In this document: one piece after another, positions 1 through 6,592 of the stretch
Layout of the letters: each line of letters begins with the position of its first letter
How positions within the stretch are numbered: position 1 is the first letter of the stretch
Source of the DNA: Chloroflexota bacterium
GTDB lineage: Bacteria > Chloroflexota > FW602-bin22 > JAMCYS01
Direction of reading: 5' to 3'
DNA: 6,592 bases
Assembly: GCA_021847625.1 (NCBI GenBank)
Contig: JAJZQK010000193.1
Coordinates: forward strand, 1-6,592
Made by a program: the position numbers and the translations under genes
The notes under the pieces: model-generated
What the model was told of the DNA's origin: nothing
Database searches by the model: none
Seen by the model: only the letters and a program-made list of their open reading frames with translations

Positions 1-250
1 TCTCGATCAGCCGCTTGATGTTCAGGTTCACTTCGCGCCGCAGATCGCCCTCGACCTTGTACTCGCGGTCGATGATCTCGCGCAGGCGGATGATCTCTTC
101 CTCGGTCAGATCGCGCACGCGGGTCCCCGGGTTGATGCGCGTACGTCCGATGATCTGGCTGGCCACGGTCGGGCCGATGCCATAGATGTAGCGCAACGCG
201 ATGTCCACCCGCTTGTCTCGTGGAATGTCGACTCCTGCTATTCTCGCCAC
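1..250 (-). CDS. rpsM: 30S ribosomal protein S13 (uS13), 3' end outside window
   Basis: S13 sits in the head of the 30S subunit, contacts P-site tRNA and forms an intersubunit bridge with the 50S. The visible part is 83 complete codons plus one base. It begins [10 protein letters not shown], followed by the helix-two-turn-helix segment with YIYGIG at residues 21-26 and the conserved INPGTRV at residues 39-45. All are hallmarks of S13. The start codon is GTG at 250-248. Other frames do not give the universal MARIAGVD start. A G-rich site (GGGGG, with weak pairing to the anti-SD) lies 7 bases upstream. Only 13 bases separate it from the rpmJ stop codon, so the two genes share a transcript. The reading frame runs off the low-coordinate edge, where the remaining third of the protein and probably rpsK, rpsD and rpoA would follow. 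Confidence 0.97.
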   Translation of the reverse strand, partial: MARIAGVDIPRDKRVDIALRYIYGIGPTVASQIIGRTRINPGTRVRDLTEEEIIRLREIIDREYKVEGDLRREVNLNIKRLIE

Positions 251-263
251 TCGCTACCCCCGT

Positions 264-377
264 TTAGCCTTGCCGCTGCTTGTGCTTGGGATTCTGGCAA
301 ATGATGTAAACCGTCCCGCCTCGCTTAATGACCTTGCACTTCTCGCAGCGAGGCTTCACCGAAGCTCGTACCTTCAT
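264..377 (-). CDS. rpmJ: 50S ribosomal protein L36 (bL36), zinc-binding form
   Basis: L36 is the smallest 50S protein and binds 23S rRNA below the L7/L12 stalk region. The gene encodes 37 residues, the normal length: [10 protein letters not shown], then the zinc ribbon C11-x2-C14 ... C27-x4-H32, ending in the basic KHKQRQG. The four zinc ligands are intact, so this is the zinc-containing (C+) paralogue rather than the zinc-independent one. The start is ATG at 377-375 with AGGGAG nine bases upstream; the stop is TAA. It is the first gene after the predicted promoter at 441-470 and therefore the likely leading cistron of an alpha-type operon with rpsM. In many bacteria infA lies immediately upstream, but there is no room for it here. 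Confidence 0.97.
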   Translation of the reverse strand: MKVRASVKPRCEKCKVIKRGGTVYIICQNPKHKQRQG

Positions 378-386
378 AATCGCGTT

Positions 387-392
387 CTCCCT
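387..392 (-). promoter_or_regulatory. Ribosome binding site of rpmJ
   Basis: On the minus strand this reads AGGGAG, nine bases before the rpmJ ATG. It lies downstream of the leader hairpin at 408-435, with a U/A-rich stretch (positions 393-405) between them that should be single-stranded. Confidence 0.75.
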
Positions 393-407
393 GAAATAAA
401 ACAACAA

Positions 408-435
408 GTCGGCTGTTCCACTGGCAACGGCCGAC
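408..435 (-). promoter_or_regulatory. Predicted hairpin at the 5' end of the rpmJ-rpsM transcript
   Basis: On the minus strand GTCGGC (435-430) is a perfect reverse complement of GCCGAC (413-408). Inside it, after a C-A mismatch, GTT can pair with AAC, leaving the eight-base loop GCCAGTGG. The base of the stem coincides with the transcription start predicted from the TATAAT at 441-446, so the mRNA would begin with a stable stem. It could protect the 5' end or serve as a binding site for an operon protein; that function is inference. It does not resemble the E. coli S4-binding pseudoknot in any way I can show, and no U-run follows it, so it is not an intrinsic terminator. Confidence 0.5.
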
Positions 436-440
436 CAATA

Positions 441-470
441 ATTATAACGTCCGGCCTAGACCTTTGTCAA
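441..470 (-). promoter_or_regulatory. Housekeeping sigma-type promoter for rpmJ-rpsM
   Basis: On the minus strand there is a perfect -35 hexamer TTGACA (470-465), an 18-base spacer, and a perfect -10 hexamer TATAAT (446-441). Transcription should begin near 436-433, giving a leader of about 57 bases before the rpmJ ATG. The -35 box begins four bases after the map stop codon. Both hexamers match the primary-sigma consensus in all twelve positions in otherwise GC-rich DNA, which is unlikely by chance and places them exactly in the only long gap of the cluster. The spacer is one base longer than the optimum. Confidence 0.85.
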
Positions 471-473
471 AAA

Positions 474-1226
474 TCACGGCATCGTCAGGATCTGCGGGCC
501 TTCCGCCGTCACCGCTACCGTGTGCTCGAAGTGGGCGGAGAGGCTGCCGTCCGTGGTGACCACGGTCCAGTTATCGTCCAGAACCTTCGTCTCAAAGGTG
601 CCGACGTTGACCATCGGCTCCAGGGCCAGGACCATGCCTGGCTTCAGCAGCGGCCCGCGACCGGCGGGCCCGAAGTTTGGAATCTGCGGCTCTTCGTGCA
701 TCGCCCGGCCGATGCCGTGGCCCACGTACTGCCTCACTACCGCGAAGCCTTGCCCCTCGACGTAGCGCTGAATAGCCGCCGAGATGTCGCTGAGGCGGTT
801 GCCGGCCAGCGCCCGTTCAATGCCCTCGTACAGAGCACGCTCGGTCACCTCGATGAGCTTGCGGGCCGTTTCGCTCACCCGGCCAACGGCCACGGTGATA
901 GCGGCATCGCCCTGCAGGCCCCTGTAAATGACGCCGAAGTCAAGACTGATGATGTCGCCCTCGCGCAGGATGCGCTGCGGACTGGGGATGCCGTGCACCA
1001 CCTCGTCGTTGATAGAGGCGCACAGGGAGGCCGGGAAGCCGCTGTAACCCAGAAACGACGGCGTAGCCCCCTGGCTCTCCGCCATGCTGCGCGCGAGCGC
1101 GTCGAGGTGGCCCGTGCTGACGCCCGGCTTCACCTCGCGACGCAGCGCCTCCAGCGTGGTGACGACGACGCGACCCGCGTCGCGCATCACTCCCAGTTCC
1201 TCTTCGGACTTGATTACGATTGCCAC
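474..1226 (-). CDS. map: Methionine aminopeptidase, type I
   Basis: This cytosolic metalloprotease removes the initiator methionine from nascent chains when the second residue is small. The protein has 250 residues, typical of the short type Ia form with no N-terminal zinc or SH3-like extension. All metal and catalytic ligands are visible: His78 (in VVHGIP), Asp96 (SLDFG), Asp107 (GDAA), His170 (GHGIG), His177, Glu203 (LEPM) and Glu234 (FEHT), each one position before its E. coli equivalent. I chose GTG at 1226-1224 because the protein then begins VAIVIKS as the family does and GAAGGA lies eight bases upstream. A TTG at 1259 would add 11 atypical residues. The stop is TGA. It follows adk after 55 bases, the usual adk-map order, and is last in the upstream transcription unit before the rpmJ promoter. 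Confidence 0.96.
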   Translation of the reverse strand: MAIVIKSEEELGVMRDAGRVVVTTLEALRREVKPGVSTGHLDALARSMAESQGATPSFLGYSGFPASLCASINDEVVHGIPSPQRILREGDIISLDFGVIYRGLQGDAAITVAVGRVSETARKLIEVTERALYEGIERALAGNRLSDISAAIQRYVEGQGFAVVRQYVGHGIGRAMHEEPQIPNFGPAGRGPLLKPGMVLALEPMVNVGTFETKVLDDNWTVVTTDGSLSAHFEHTVAVTAEGPQILTMP

Positions 1227-1234
1227 TTCCGTCT

Positions 1235-1240
1235 TCCTTC
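1235..1240 (-). promoter_or_regulatory. Ribosome binding site that fixes the map start
   Basis: On the minus strand this reads GAAGGA with eight bases to the GTG at 1226, the preferred spacing. It supports the GTG over the upstream in-frame TTG at 1259, although that TTG also has a weaker AGAGG about eleven bases before it. Confidence 0.6.
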
Positions 1241-1281
1241 GTCCGCCGACGCCAGACAAGCGCCGTGGGACCTCTTGGCTA

Positions 1282-1929
1282 TCAAGAGATCCCTAGCACC
1301 TTGAGAACGTCGTCCGTGACTGCCTGAATGCCCTGCTGGCCGTTCACCTCCAGGAGGATACCCTTCTCCCGATAGTAGCCAATCAAGGGCGCCGTCTGCT
1401 GGAAGTAGACCCGCAGCCTGCGCTGCACCGTCTCCGCCGTGTCGTCGGTCCGCTGGTAGAGCTCGCCGCCGCAGACGTCGCACACGCCCGCCACCTTAGG
1501 CGGCCGCTCGACCTCGTGGTAAGGTGTCTGGCACTGGCGGCAGATCCAGCGCCCGGTGAGGCGGCGCGTCAACTCCTCCGAGGGGACGTTGATGTAGACC
1601 ACCCTGTCCACCGCCAGCCCCTGCTCCCCGAGGGCGACGTCCAGCGAGCGAGCCTGCTCGACCGTCCGCGGATAGCCGTCGAGGATAGCGCCCTGGGCGC
1701 AATCCGGCTCCAAGAGCCTCTCCACCACCATCTCGGTCGTGATCTCGTCGGGCACCAGCTGCCCGCTCTCCATGTACGGCCTGGCAAGGCGGCCCAGCCT
1801 GGTGTCGTTGGCCAGCGCCGCCCGGAACAGGTCGCCCGAGGCCACGTGCGGCAGTTTCAGCCGCTCAGAGAGCACCTTTGCCTGCGTACCCTTGCCCGCG
1901 CCGGGCGCGCCCAGTAGCACTACAAACAC
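1282..1929 (-). CDS. adk: Adenylate kinase, zinc-LID long form
   Basis: Adenylate kinase interconverts ATP + AMP and 2 ADP in the cytosol. The protein has 215 residues, the long bacterial form. Visible parts are the P-loop GAPGAGKGT (7-15), the AMP-binding segment with SGDLFR (31-36), DGYPRT (84-89), and a LID domain (about 121-162) with Cys130, Cys133, Cys150 and Cys153 placed as a four-cysteine zinc site. After these come Arg160-Thr-Asp-Asp and the ETVQRRL helix. The four-Cys LID is common in Gram-positive and Chloroflexota enzymes and absent in E. coli. The start is GTG at 1929-1927, giving M-F-V-V-L-L-G directly before the P-loop; GAGGGG lies nine bases upstream and a second G-rich run is closer. 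The stop is TGA. It lies 37 bases after secY and 55 bases before map, the classical secY-adk-map arrangement. Confidence 0.97.
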   Translation of the reverse strand: MFVVLLGAPGAGKGTQAKVLSERLKLPHVASGDLFRAALANDTRLGRLARPYMESGQLVPDEITTEMVVERLLEPDCAQGAILDGYPRTVEQARSLDVALGEQGLAVDRVVYINVPSEELTRRLTGRWICRQCQTPYHEVERPPKVAGVCDVCGGELYQRTDDTAETVQRRLRVYFQQTAPLIGYYREKGILLEVNGQQGIQAVTDDVLKVLGIS

Positions 1930-1966
1930 TATTCCCTACCCCTCGCGAAAGATACTCGCCCGGCCG

Positions 1967-3250
1967 CTACTTGATGAAGCCCTCGTAATGGCGCATCATC
2001 AGCTGGGCCTCCAGCTGTTTCATCGTGTCGAGCACGACGCCCACCACGATGAGCAGGCCGGTGCTGCTGACGACCAGCGACGCGTTGACCCCCTTCACCA
2101 GGAAGGGCAGCACCGCGACCACGCCCAAGAAGAGGGCCCCGAGCCAGGTGATGCGATACAGCACCTTGTTCAGGTACTCCGTCGTCGGCCGTCCCGGCCT
2201 GATGCCCGGGATGAAGCCGCCGTACCGCTGCAGGTTCTCGGCGAGATTCTGCTGCTGGAAGATCACCATCGTGTAGAAGAAGGTGAAGCCCACCACCAGC
2301 CAGAAGTACAGGAACCAGTATAGGGGGCTGTCGACGCCCAGGGCCAGATTGAGCCAGTTCGCCGCGTTAGCCACCCAGCTGATATCCGAGTTGACGAAGA
2401 ACCTGGTTATCATCGCCGGCAGCAGCATGATCGACATCGCGAAGATGATCGGGATCATGCCGGCCGAGTTGACGCGCAGAGGGATGTGCGTACTCTGCCC
2501 GCCATACATGCGGTTGCCGCGAATGCGCTTGGCATACTGCACGGGAATGCGACGCTGTGCCTCCTGCACGACGACGATCGCCGCCACCGTCACCAGACCG
2601 ACCAGACCGAACATGATCAGGGCGAGGAAATCCCCGCCGACGAGCGATTGGCCGAGCATCTGTGGCAAGTTAGCCACGATGCCGCCGAAGATGATGATCG
2701 ACACGCCGTTGCCAATGCCGTTCTCGGTGATCAGCTCGCCGATCCAGACGAGGACAACGGTCCCGGCGACCATCGATATGATGCCCGCCCAGGTGGCCAG
2801 CATGTTCGGACCGACCAACTCGACGTTCGACACGATACCCTGCGACTGGAGCAGAACAAGCGCCGTATAACCCTGCAGGGCCGCCAACGGCACCATCAGC
2901 CAGTGGGTGATCTGGTTAACCCGCCGCCGCCCGGCGTCCCCTTCCTTCTGCATCTCCTGCAGCTGGGGGATGACAGGCGTCAGCAGCTGCATAATGATCG
3001 TCGCGGTGATGTAGGGATACACGCCCATGGCCGCGATCGACAGGTTTCTCAGCGCGCCGCCCGAGAACAGGTCCAGCAATCCGAGGAGCTGGCTGTTCTG
3101 GAACAGCTGCTGCAGCTGCTGCAGGTTTACCCCGGGTATCGGTACGTGCGCTAGGAAGCGGAAGATGACCAGCATCACGAAGGTGAAGATCAGCTTCCGC
3201 CGTAAGTCCGGCAGGCGGAAAGCGTTCAGCATTGCCTGCAGTAACGACAT
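1967..3250 (-). CDS. secY: Preprotein translocase channel subunit SecY
   Basis: SecY is the pore-forming subunit of the SecYEG translocon in the cytoplasmic membrane; it passes unfolded proteins outward or laterally into the bilayer. The 427-residue protein shows ten hydrophobic segments, roughly at 20-36, 70-95, 115-138, 152-172, 180-198, 208-229, 262-284, 310-331, 366-385 and 393-410. Conserved landmarks are VPIPGVN (36-42, after TM1), GVYPYITA (76-83, TM2), RRIPVQYAKR (233-242) in the cytosolic loop before TM7, and GFIPGIRPGRPT (345-356) in the SecA/ribosome-contacting loop before TM9. It ends in the usual short basic-hydrophobic tail HYEGFIK. The start is ATG at 3250 with AGGAGG nine bases upstream, inside the last codons of rplO; the stop is TAG. 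Only four bases separate it from rplO, so translation is probably coupled to ribosomal-protein synthesis. Confidence 0.98.
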   Translation of the reverse strand: MSLLQAMLNAFRLPDLRRKLIFTFVMLVIFRFLAHVPIPGVNLQQLQQLFQNSQLLGLLDLFSGGALRNLSIAAMGVYPYITATIIMQLLTPVIPQLQEMQKEGDAGRRRVNQITHWLMVPLAALQGYTALVLLQSQGIVSNVELVGPNMLATWAGIISMVAGTVVLVWIGELITENGIGNGVSIIIFGGIVANLPQMLGQSLVGGDFLALIMFGLVGLVTVAAIVVVQEAQRRIPVQYAKRIRGNRMYGGQSTHIPLRVNSAGMIPIIFAMSIMLLPAMITRFFVNSDISWVANAANWLNLALGVDSPLYWFLYFWLVVGFTFFYTMVIFQQQNLAENLQRYGGFIPGIRPGRPTTEYLNKVLYRITWLGALFLGVVAVLPFLVKGVNASLVVSSTGLLIVVGVVLDTMKQLEAQLMMRHYEGFIK

Positions 3251-3254
3251 GCGT

Positions 3255-3728
3255 CTATGCCTCCTGGGTGGCCTCGCCCTCGGCGCCGATCACGACGGCC
3301 TTGCCGCCGGCTGCCTCGATCTTCGCGCGAGCGCTGGCGGAGAACTTGTGCGCGCTAACGGTGAGGGCGCGGTCGATGCCGCCGTGGCCCAGCACCTTCA
3401 CGGGGGCTTGCCCCTTCTTGATTATCCCGGTCGTGTAGAAGGCCTCCGGGCCCACTGCCGTGCCGGCCTCGAAACGGTCGAGGTCGCGCAGGTTGACCTC
3501 GGCGTACTCCACCCTATGGATATTGGTAAAACCTCGCTTTTGCGGCAGCCTCAGCACCAACGGGAGCTGCCCGCCTTCGAAGCGCGGGTTGATCTGGCCA
3601 CCGGAACGAGCCTTCTGGCCCTTGGTGCCGCGCCCGGCCGTCGTACCGCGTCCGGACCCCGTGCCGCGCCCCACGCGTCGCCGCTGCCGCCGGGAACCAT
3701 CGGCCGGCCTTAGCTCGTGCAACTTCAT
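3255..3728 (-). CDS. rplO: 50S ribosomal protein L15 (uL15)
   Basis: L15 is a late-assembling 50S protein whose extended N-terminal arm threads into 23S rRNA. The gene encodes 157 residues. The N-terminus [13 protein letters not shown] leads into the Gly/Arg-rich arm (residues 19-48: [20 protein letters not shown]). The globular C-terminal domain follows with the family signature KVLGHGGI (111-118) and [17 protein letters not shown] (126-142). I chose ATG at 3728-3726 because it gives the standard N-terminus and has GAGGAG seven bases upstream. An upstream in-frame start at 3770 would add 14 residues copied from the rpmD coding region in another frame. It starts four bases after the rpmD stop and ends (TAG) four bases before secY. 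Its last codons contain the secY ribosome binding site. Confidence 0.97.
   Translation of the reverse strand: MKLHELRPADGSRRQRRRVGRGTGSGRGTTAGRGTKGQKARSGGQINPRFEGGQLPLVLRLPQKRGFTNIHRVEYAEVNLRDLDRFEAGTAVGPEAFYTTGIIKKGQAPVKVLGHGGIDRALTVSAHKFSASARAKIEAAGGKAVVIGAEGEATQEA
3260..3265 (-). promoter_or_regulatory. Ribosome binding site of secY inside rplO
   Basis: On the minus strand this is a perfect AGGAGG nine bases before the secY ATG. It is formed by the Gln-Glu-Ala codons at the C-terminus of L15, so ribosomes finishing L15 pass over it and can reinitiate. Confidence 0.8.
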
Positions 3729-3732
3729 CGAT

Positions 3733-3917
3733 CTACTCCTCGACCTTTTCCACCCGGACAAGGTGAGCAACCGTGTTCACCATGCCGCGAATGGTCGGGT
3801 TGTCTTGGTGTTCCACCGTCATATGCATGCGGCGCAGCCCCAACGAGCGCAGGGTCTCCCTCTGATTCTGTATATGGCCGATGCCGCTGCGCACCTGCGT
3901 AATGCGTAGTTTGCCCA

Positions 3918-3918
<1 letters not shown>
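3733..3918 (-). CDS. rpmD: 50S ribosomal protein L30 (uL30)
   Basis: L30 is a small 50S protein with the ferredoxin-like fold. The gene encodes 61 residues, the usual bacterial length. The recognisable pattern is [12 protein letters not shown] (3-14), then [11 protein letters not shown] (21-31) and the conserved [16 protein letters not shown] (39-54), where the family has N-x(2)-IRGM followed by a short hydrophobic strand. The ATG at 3918 overlaps the rpsE TAA as TAATG, one shared base, indicating termination-reinitiation coupling. A full GGAGGT ribosome binding site lies eleven bases upstream within the rpsE tail. It is placed between rpsE and rplO, its standard spc-operon position; some bacteria lack the gene altogether. 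Confidence 0.96.
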
Positions 3919-4646
<728 letters not shown>

Positions 4647-4681
4647 TCGTTCCTCCAACCACGTGTGCTTCCTTAGTCTTT

Positions 4682-5050
4682 CTAGAACGACAGACCGGCC
4701 TCGCGTGCCGCATCGGCCAGGGCCTTGACCCGTCCGTGGTACTGGTAACCACCACGGTCGAAAACGACTTGCTCGATACCGTGCTCTCGCGCCCGTTTGG
4801 CGACCAACTCGCCAACCAGCTGAGCTTCCGCGCTCTTGGTCTTCCCGTCCAGCTGCTCCCGCACGGCCGGGTCCAGCGTCGAAGCGGCCGCCAGGGTTAC
4901 GCCGGCGGTATCGTCTATCACCTGGGCATAGACGTGCTGCAGACTGCGGAACACCGCCAAGCGCGGCCTCTCGGGCGTGCCATACACGTGCTTTCGCACC
5001 CGCTTATGGCGCCGCAGGCGCTGCTCGCGGGGAGTCGATACCCTCGCCAT
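4682..5050 (-). CDS. rplR: 50S ribosomal protein L18 (uL18)
   Basis: L18 binds 5S rRNA, with L5 and L25-type proteins, in the central protuberance of the 50S subunit. The gene encodes 122 residues, the normal length. A basic N-terminal arm (residues 3-25, [14 protein letters not shown]) is followed by [20 protein letters not shown] (28-47) and the C-terminal [26 protein letters not shown] region (97-122), all diagnostic for L18. The start is ATG at 5050; the stop is TAG. The ribosome binding region is unusual: AGGTAGGTAGGAG runs into the start, so the best GGAG is only two bases from the ATG and an AGG further upstream may be the one used. The gene starts five bases after the rplF stop, which favours reinitiation. 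A 35-base gap precedes rpsE. Confidence 0.97.
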   Translation of the reverse strand: MARVSTPREQRLRRHKRVRKHVYGTPERPRLAVFRSLQHVYAQVIDDTAGVTLAAASTLDPAVREQLDGKTKSAEAQLVGELVAKRAREHGIEQVVFDRGGYQYHGRVKALADAAREAGLSF

Positions 5051-5055
5051 ATCTC

Positions 5056-5643
5056 CTACCTACCTTTGCCCTTACCGGCTGCCTTGCCGGCCTTGCGGCG
5101 AATGTGTTCGCCGGCATAGCGAACGCCCTTGCCCTTGTAGGGATCCGGCCGGCGGAGGCGACGGATGATGGCCGCCATCTGGCCGACCTGCTCTTTATCT
5201 ATGCCCTGCACGGCAAACCGGGCCGACAGCCACTGGTTAGCCATCGTGGGCGTGAAGGTCTCCACATCGGTGACATCCACCCCCGCGGGGGGCACAATCT
5301 CGATGGGGTGAGAGAAGCCCAACTGCATCATCAGGCGATTACCCTGCTTCTGCACACGATAGCCCACCCCGTTGAGCTCCAGCTTACGCTGGAAGCCGAC
5401 CGTGACGCCTGTGACCATGTTGGCCAAGAGCGAACGGGTGAGGCCATGCAGGGCGCGATACGTGTTCAGATCGCTGGGACGCTCCACCACAAGATTGCCG
5501 TCACGCTGCTCGATACTCATCGCAGGGTGGAACTTCCTCGACAATTCGCCCTTGGGACCCTTGATTTTTACCAGATTATCTTTGCCAATATCCACCTCGA
5601 CGCCTTTCGGCACCGGGATGGGTGCTTTTCCTATCCTAGACAC
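5056..5643 (-). CDS. rplF: 50S ribosomal protein L6 (uL6)
   Basis: L6 lies at the base of the L7/L12 stalk, next to the sarcin-ricin loop and the factor-binding site. The 195-residue protein has two repeated L6 domains (about 11-82 and 90-170). It begins [15 protein letters not shown] and carries the L6 signature [20 protein letters not shown] at 168-187. It is longer than the usual 177-180 residues for two reasons. There is an insertion of about eight residues around 133-141 (within [13 protein letters not shown]), before the conserved [11 protein letters not shown]. There is also a short basic tail (188-195). The start is GTG at 5643-5641, giving the standard N-terminus, with GGAGG seven bases upstream; the stop is TAG. 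It follows rpsH after 47 bases and precedes rplR by five. Confidence 0.97.
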   Translation of the reverse strand: MSRIGKAPIPVPKGVEVDIGKDNLVKIKGPKGELSRKFHPAMSIEQRDGNLVVERPSDLNTYRALHGLTRSLLANMVTGVTVGFQRKLELNGVGYRVQKQGNRLMMQLGFSHPIEIVPPAGVDVTDVETFTPTMANQWLSARFAVQGIDKEQVGQMAAIIRRLRRPDPYKGKGVRYAGEHIRRKAGKAAGKGKGR

Positions 5644-5674
5644 GGACCTTCCTCCATTCCATATCCATGCGACG

Positions 5675-5686
5675 GCAGCAAGCTGC
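5675..5686 (-). promoter_or_regulatory. Small hairpin between rpsH and rplF
   Basis: On the minus strand the sequence GCAGCTTGCTGC can form a GCAG/CTGC stem closed by a CUUG tetraloop, a known stable loop class. It begins four bases after the rpsH stop codon and lies about 30 bases before the rplF start. No U-run follows, so it is not an intrinsic terminator. It may be a chance palindrome; a role in mRNA stability is possible but unsupported. Confidence 0.3.
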
Positions 5687-5690
5687 TATT

Positions 5691-6089
5691 TTACCAGATG
5701 AAGCAGAGAACCTCACCGCCAATGCGGCGTTTTCGTGCTTGCTGAGCTGTCATCACGCCCGCCGGAGTGGAGACGACGGCCACGCCGAGCCCGCCCAGCA
5801 CCCGCGGTAGCGTTTCGCTCCCCGAGTACACCCGCTTGCCAGGCCTGCTCACCCGCCGCAATCCGGTCAGCACGGGTTGCTTCTGGTCCGCATACTTCAA
5901 CCAGATGCGGATGATGCGCCGGGGACCGTCCCGGGTCACCTCGAAATCCCTAATATAGCCCTCTTCCTTGAGAATCCTGGCTATCGCCAGCTTGATCCGC
6001 GAAGCGGGCACGTACACCTGATCGTGGCGAGCCTGTATCGCGTTGCGGATGCGCGTCAGCATGTCCGCAATGGGGTCTGTGAGGTTCAC
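5691..6089 (-). CDS. rpsH: 30S ribosomal protein S8 (uS8)
   Basis: S8 is a primary 16S rRNA binder (helix 21) needed for early 30S assembly; in E. coli it is also the translational repressor of the spc operon. The protein has 132 residues, the usual size. The N-terminus reads [17 protein letters not shown] (1-17), followed by [20 protein letters not shown] (27-46). The C-terminal domain carries the RNA-binding signature region [25 protein letters not shown] (105-129) and ends FIW. The start is GTG at 6089-6087 with AAGGAGG eight bases upstream; the stop is TAA. It begins 19 bases after rpsN. I saw no obvious copy of an S8-binding helix in the visible part of rplE, but the E. coli site is near the rplE start, which lies outside the window. 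Confidence 0.97.
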   Translation of the reverse strand: MNLTDPIADMLTRIRNAIQARHDQVYVPASRIKLAIARILKEEGYIRDFEVTRDGPRRIIRIWLKYADQKQPVLTGLRRVSRPGKRVYSGSETLPRVLGGLGVAVVSTPAGVMTAQQARKRRIGGEVLCFIW

Positions 6090-6108
6090 CTAGCCATCCT
6101 CCTTGCGA

Positions 6109-6294
6109 TCACCAACTGGCCTTGACCACGCCCGGGATTTCGCCCTTCAGCGCATGCTCGCGGAAGCAGATGCGGCAGAGGCCGAACTTCCGGATGTATG
6201 CGCGCGGTCGGCCGCACAGCTTGCAGCGGTTGTGCTGCCGCACGGCGTACTTCGGCTTCCTAAGCGACTTGGCGATCATAGACTTTTTTGCCAA
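6109..6294 (-). CDS. rpsN: 30S ribosomal protein S14, zinc-binding short type (uS14, type Z)
   Basis: S14 is in the 30S head and contacts 16S rRNA near S3, S10 and S13. The 61-residue protein is the short zinc form (sometimes called rpsZ), with Cys24-x2-Cys27 and Cys40-x2-Cys43 both intact, within [20 protein letters not shown] (23-42) and the residues that follow. The end [11 protein letters not shown] is typical. The start is TTG at 6294-6292, giving the conserved M-A-K-K-S N-terminus, with a perfect AGGAGG five bases upstream. The next in-frame ATG (codon 6) would remove the conserved start. The stop is TGA. It starts nine bases after the rplE stop codon, and its ribosome binding site overlaps that stop. 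The order rplE-rpsN-rpsH is canonical. Confidence 0.97.
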   Translation of the reverse strand: MAKKSMIAKSLRKPKYAVRQHNRCKLCGRPRAYIRKFGLCRICFREHALKGEIPGVVKASW

Positions 6295-6299
6295 TTGTT

Positions 6300-6305
6300 C
6301 CTCCT
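6300..6305 (-). promoter_or_regulatory. Ribosome binding site supporting the rpsN TTG start
   Basis: On the minus strand this is AGGAGG, five bases before the TTG at 6294. Its first two bases belong to the rplE TAG stop codon. A perfect Shine-Dalgarno here compensates for the weak start codon and suggests coupling to L5 translation. Confidence 0.75.
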
Positions 6306-6592
6306 AGCTTCTCTGGAAAGGCATACCCAGCAACTGCAGAAGCCTGCGAGCCTCATCATCGTTCCTGGCGGTGGTGACGACCGTCACCTCCAGGCCGCGG
6401 ATCTTGTCGACTTTGTCGTACTCGATCTCTGGGAAGACGATCTGCTCCTGCAGACCCAGGCTATAGTTGCCTCGCCCGTCGAAGGATTTGGGCGACACAC
6501 CGTGGAAGTCACGGATGCGCGGCAGCACAACGTTCATCAGCTTGTCCAGCAAATCGTACATCCGGGCCCAGCGCAGGGTGACCATCGTCCCG
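6304..6592 (-). CDS. rplE: 50S ribosomal protein L5 (uL5), 5' part outside window
   Basis: L5 binds 5S rRNA with L18 in the central protuberance and contacts P-site tRNA. The C-terminal 95 residues are visible, entering at the window edge with Gly-Thr-Met-Val-Thr-Leu-Arg. Diagnostic motifs are the [26 protein letters not shown] stretch and the following [26 protein letters not shown], ending in a LLQLLGMPF tail. The methionine at 6585 is internal, not a start, because the family continues about 80 residues upstream. In place of the common Gly after VTLR there is Trp (VTLRWARMY), a minor oddity. The stop is TAG at 6306-6304. It is the first visible gene of the cluster; rplX and rplN would be expected upstream. 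Confidence 0.96.
   Translation of the reverse strand, partial: GTMVTLRWARMYDLLDKLMNVVLPRIRDFHGVSPKSFDGRGNYSLGLQEQIVFPEIEYDKVDKIRGLEVTVVTTARNDDEARRLLQLLGMPFQRS

Noticed and set aside
408..435. Reading the leader hairpin as a terminator or a known riboswitch
   Set aside because: No U-run follows it, the leader is only about 57 bases, and no riboswitch core motif is visible.
469..495. Possible intrinsic terminator at the end of map (a bulged GC-poor stem followed by five T)
   Set aside because: The stem is short and has a two-base bulge, and the T-run is part of the -35 promoter element. Too weak to call.
1227..1259. Longer map starting at TTG 1259
   Set aside because: The extra 11 residues are not family-like, and a better ribosome binding site precedes the GTG at 1226. 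An AGAGG before the TTG keeps a small chance open.
201..1304. A 367-codon open frame on the plus strand
   Set aside because: It lies antisense across rpsM, rpmJ, the promoter and map. Its product has no recognisable domain, and such long antisense frames are expected from GC-rich third codon positions opposite real genes.
3729..3770. Longer rplO starting at 3770
   Set aside because: The added residues come from rpmD coding sequence in another frame; MKLHELRP at 3728 is the conserved L15 start with a good ribosome binding site.
4647..4658. rpsE start at TTG 4658
   Set aside because: That TTG overlaps the GGAGG used for the ATG at 4646, and MAKID is the conserved start.
6281..6292. A-AAA-AAG slippery heptamer in codons 2-4 of rpsN
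   Set aside because: It encodes the conserved Ala-Lys-Lys. The S14 frame is intact and complete without frameshifting, and no stimulatory structure is evident.

Overview
The window is a conserved ribosomal-protein block. All 13 genes lie on the minus strand, so transcription runs from high to low coordinates. In transcription order they are rplE (5' part outside the window), rpsN, rpsH, rplF, rplR, rpsE, rpmD, rplO, secY, adk, map, then a promoter-bearing gap, rpmJ and rpsM (3' part outside the window). This is the bacterial spc operon running into the start of the alpha operon. The DNA is GC-rich, S14 is the short zinc type, adenylate kinase has a four-cysteine LID, and most starts have strong Shine-Dalgarno sites. 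The protein sequences look most like a Chloroflexota bacterium (Thermomicrobia/Dehalococcoidia-like). That placement is from memory of family sequences, not from a search, and I hold it at about 50%.

Region 3255-6592 encodes ribosomal proteins L5, S14, S8, L6, L18, S5, L30 and L15. Junctions are tight, from a one-base overlap to 47 bases, which implies one polycistronic mRNA with translational coupling. Region 474-3250 encodes SecY (the membrane translocation channel), adenylate kinase and type I methionine aminopeptidase, which trims nascent chains. Region 378-473 is the only real intergenic gap. It carries a textbook housekeeping promoter (TTGACA, 18-base spacer, TATAAT) and, at the predicted transcript 5' end, a hairpin. 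Region 1-377 encodes L36 and the first 83 residues of S13.

Most of the window is ordinary core genome and I see no new multi-gene system. The points worth attention are these. Ribosomal protein S5 has a C-terminal tail of about 60 residues, rich in Gly, Arg and Gln with RGG repeats, encoded partly by a 33-bp tandem repeat; the tail's last Gly-Gly codons also form the rpmD ribosome binding site. infA is absent from its frequent place between map and rpmJ, where the promoter and leader hairpin sit instead. Start and stop codon choice is unusual for highly expressed genes: six non-ATG starts among the twelve visible, and TAG as the commonest stop. No stretch above 300 bases lacks a gene, and no tRNA, rRNA, mobile element or CRISPR array was seen.
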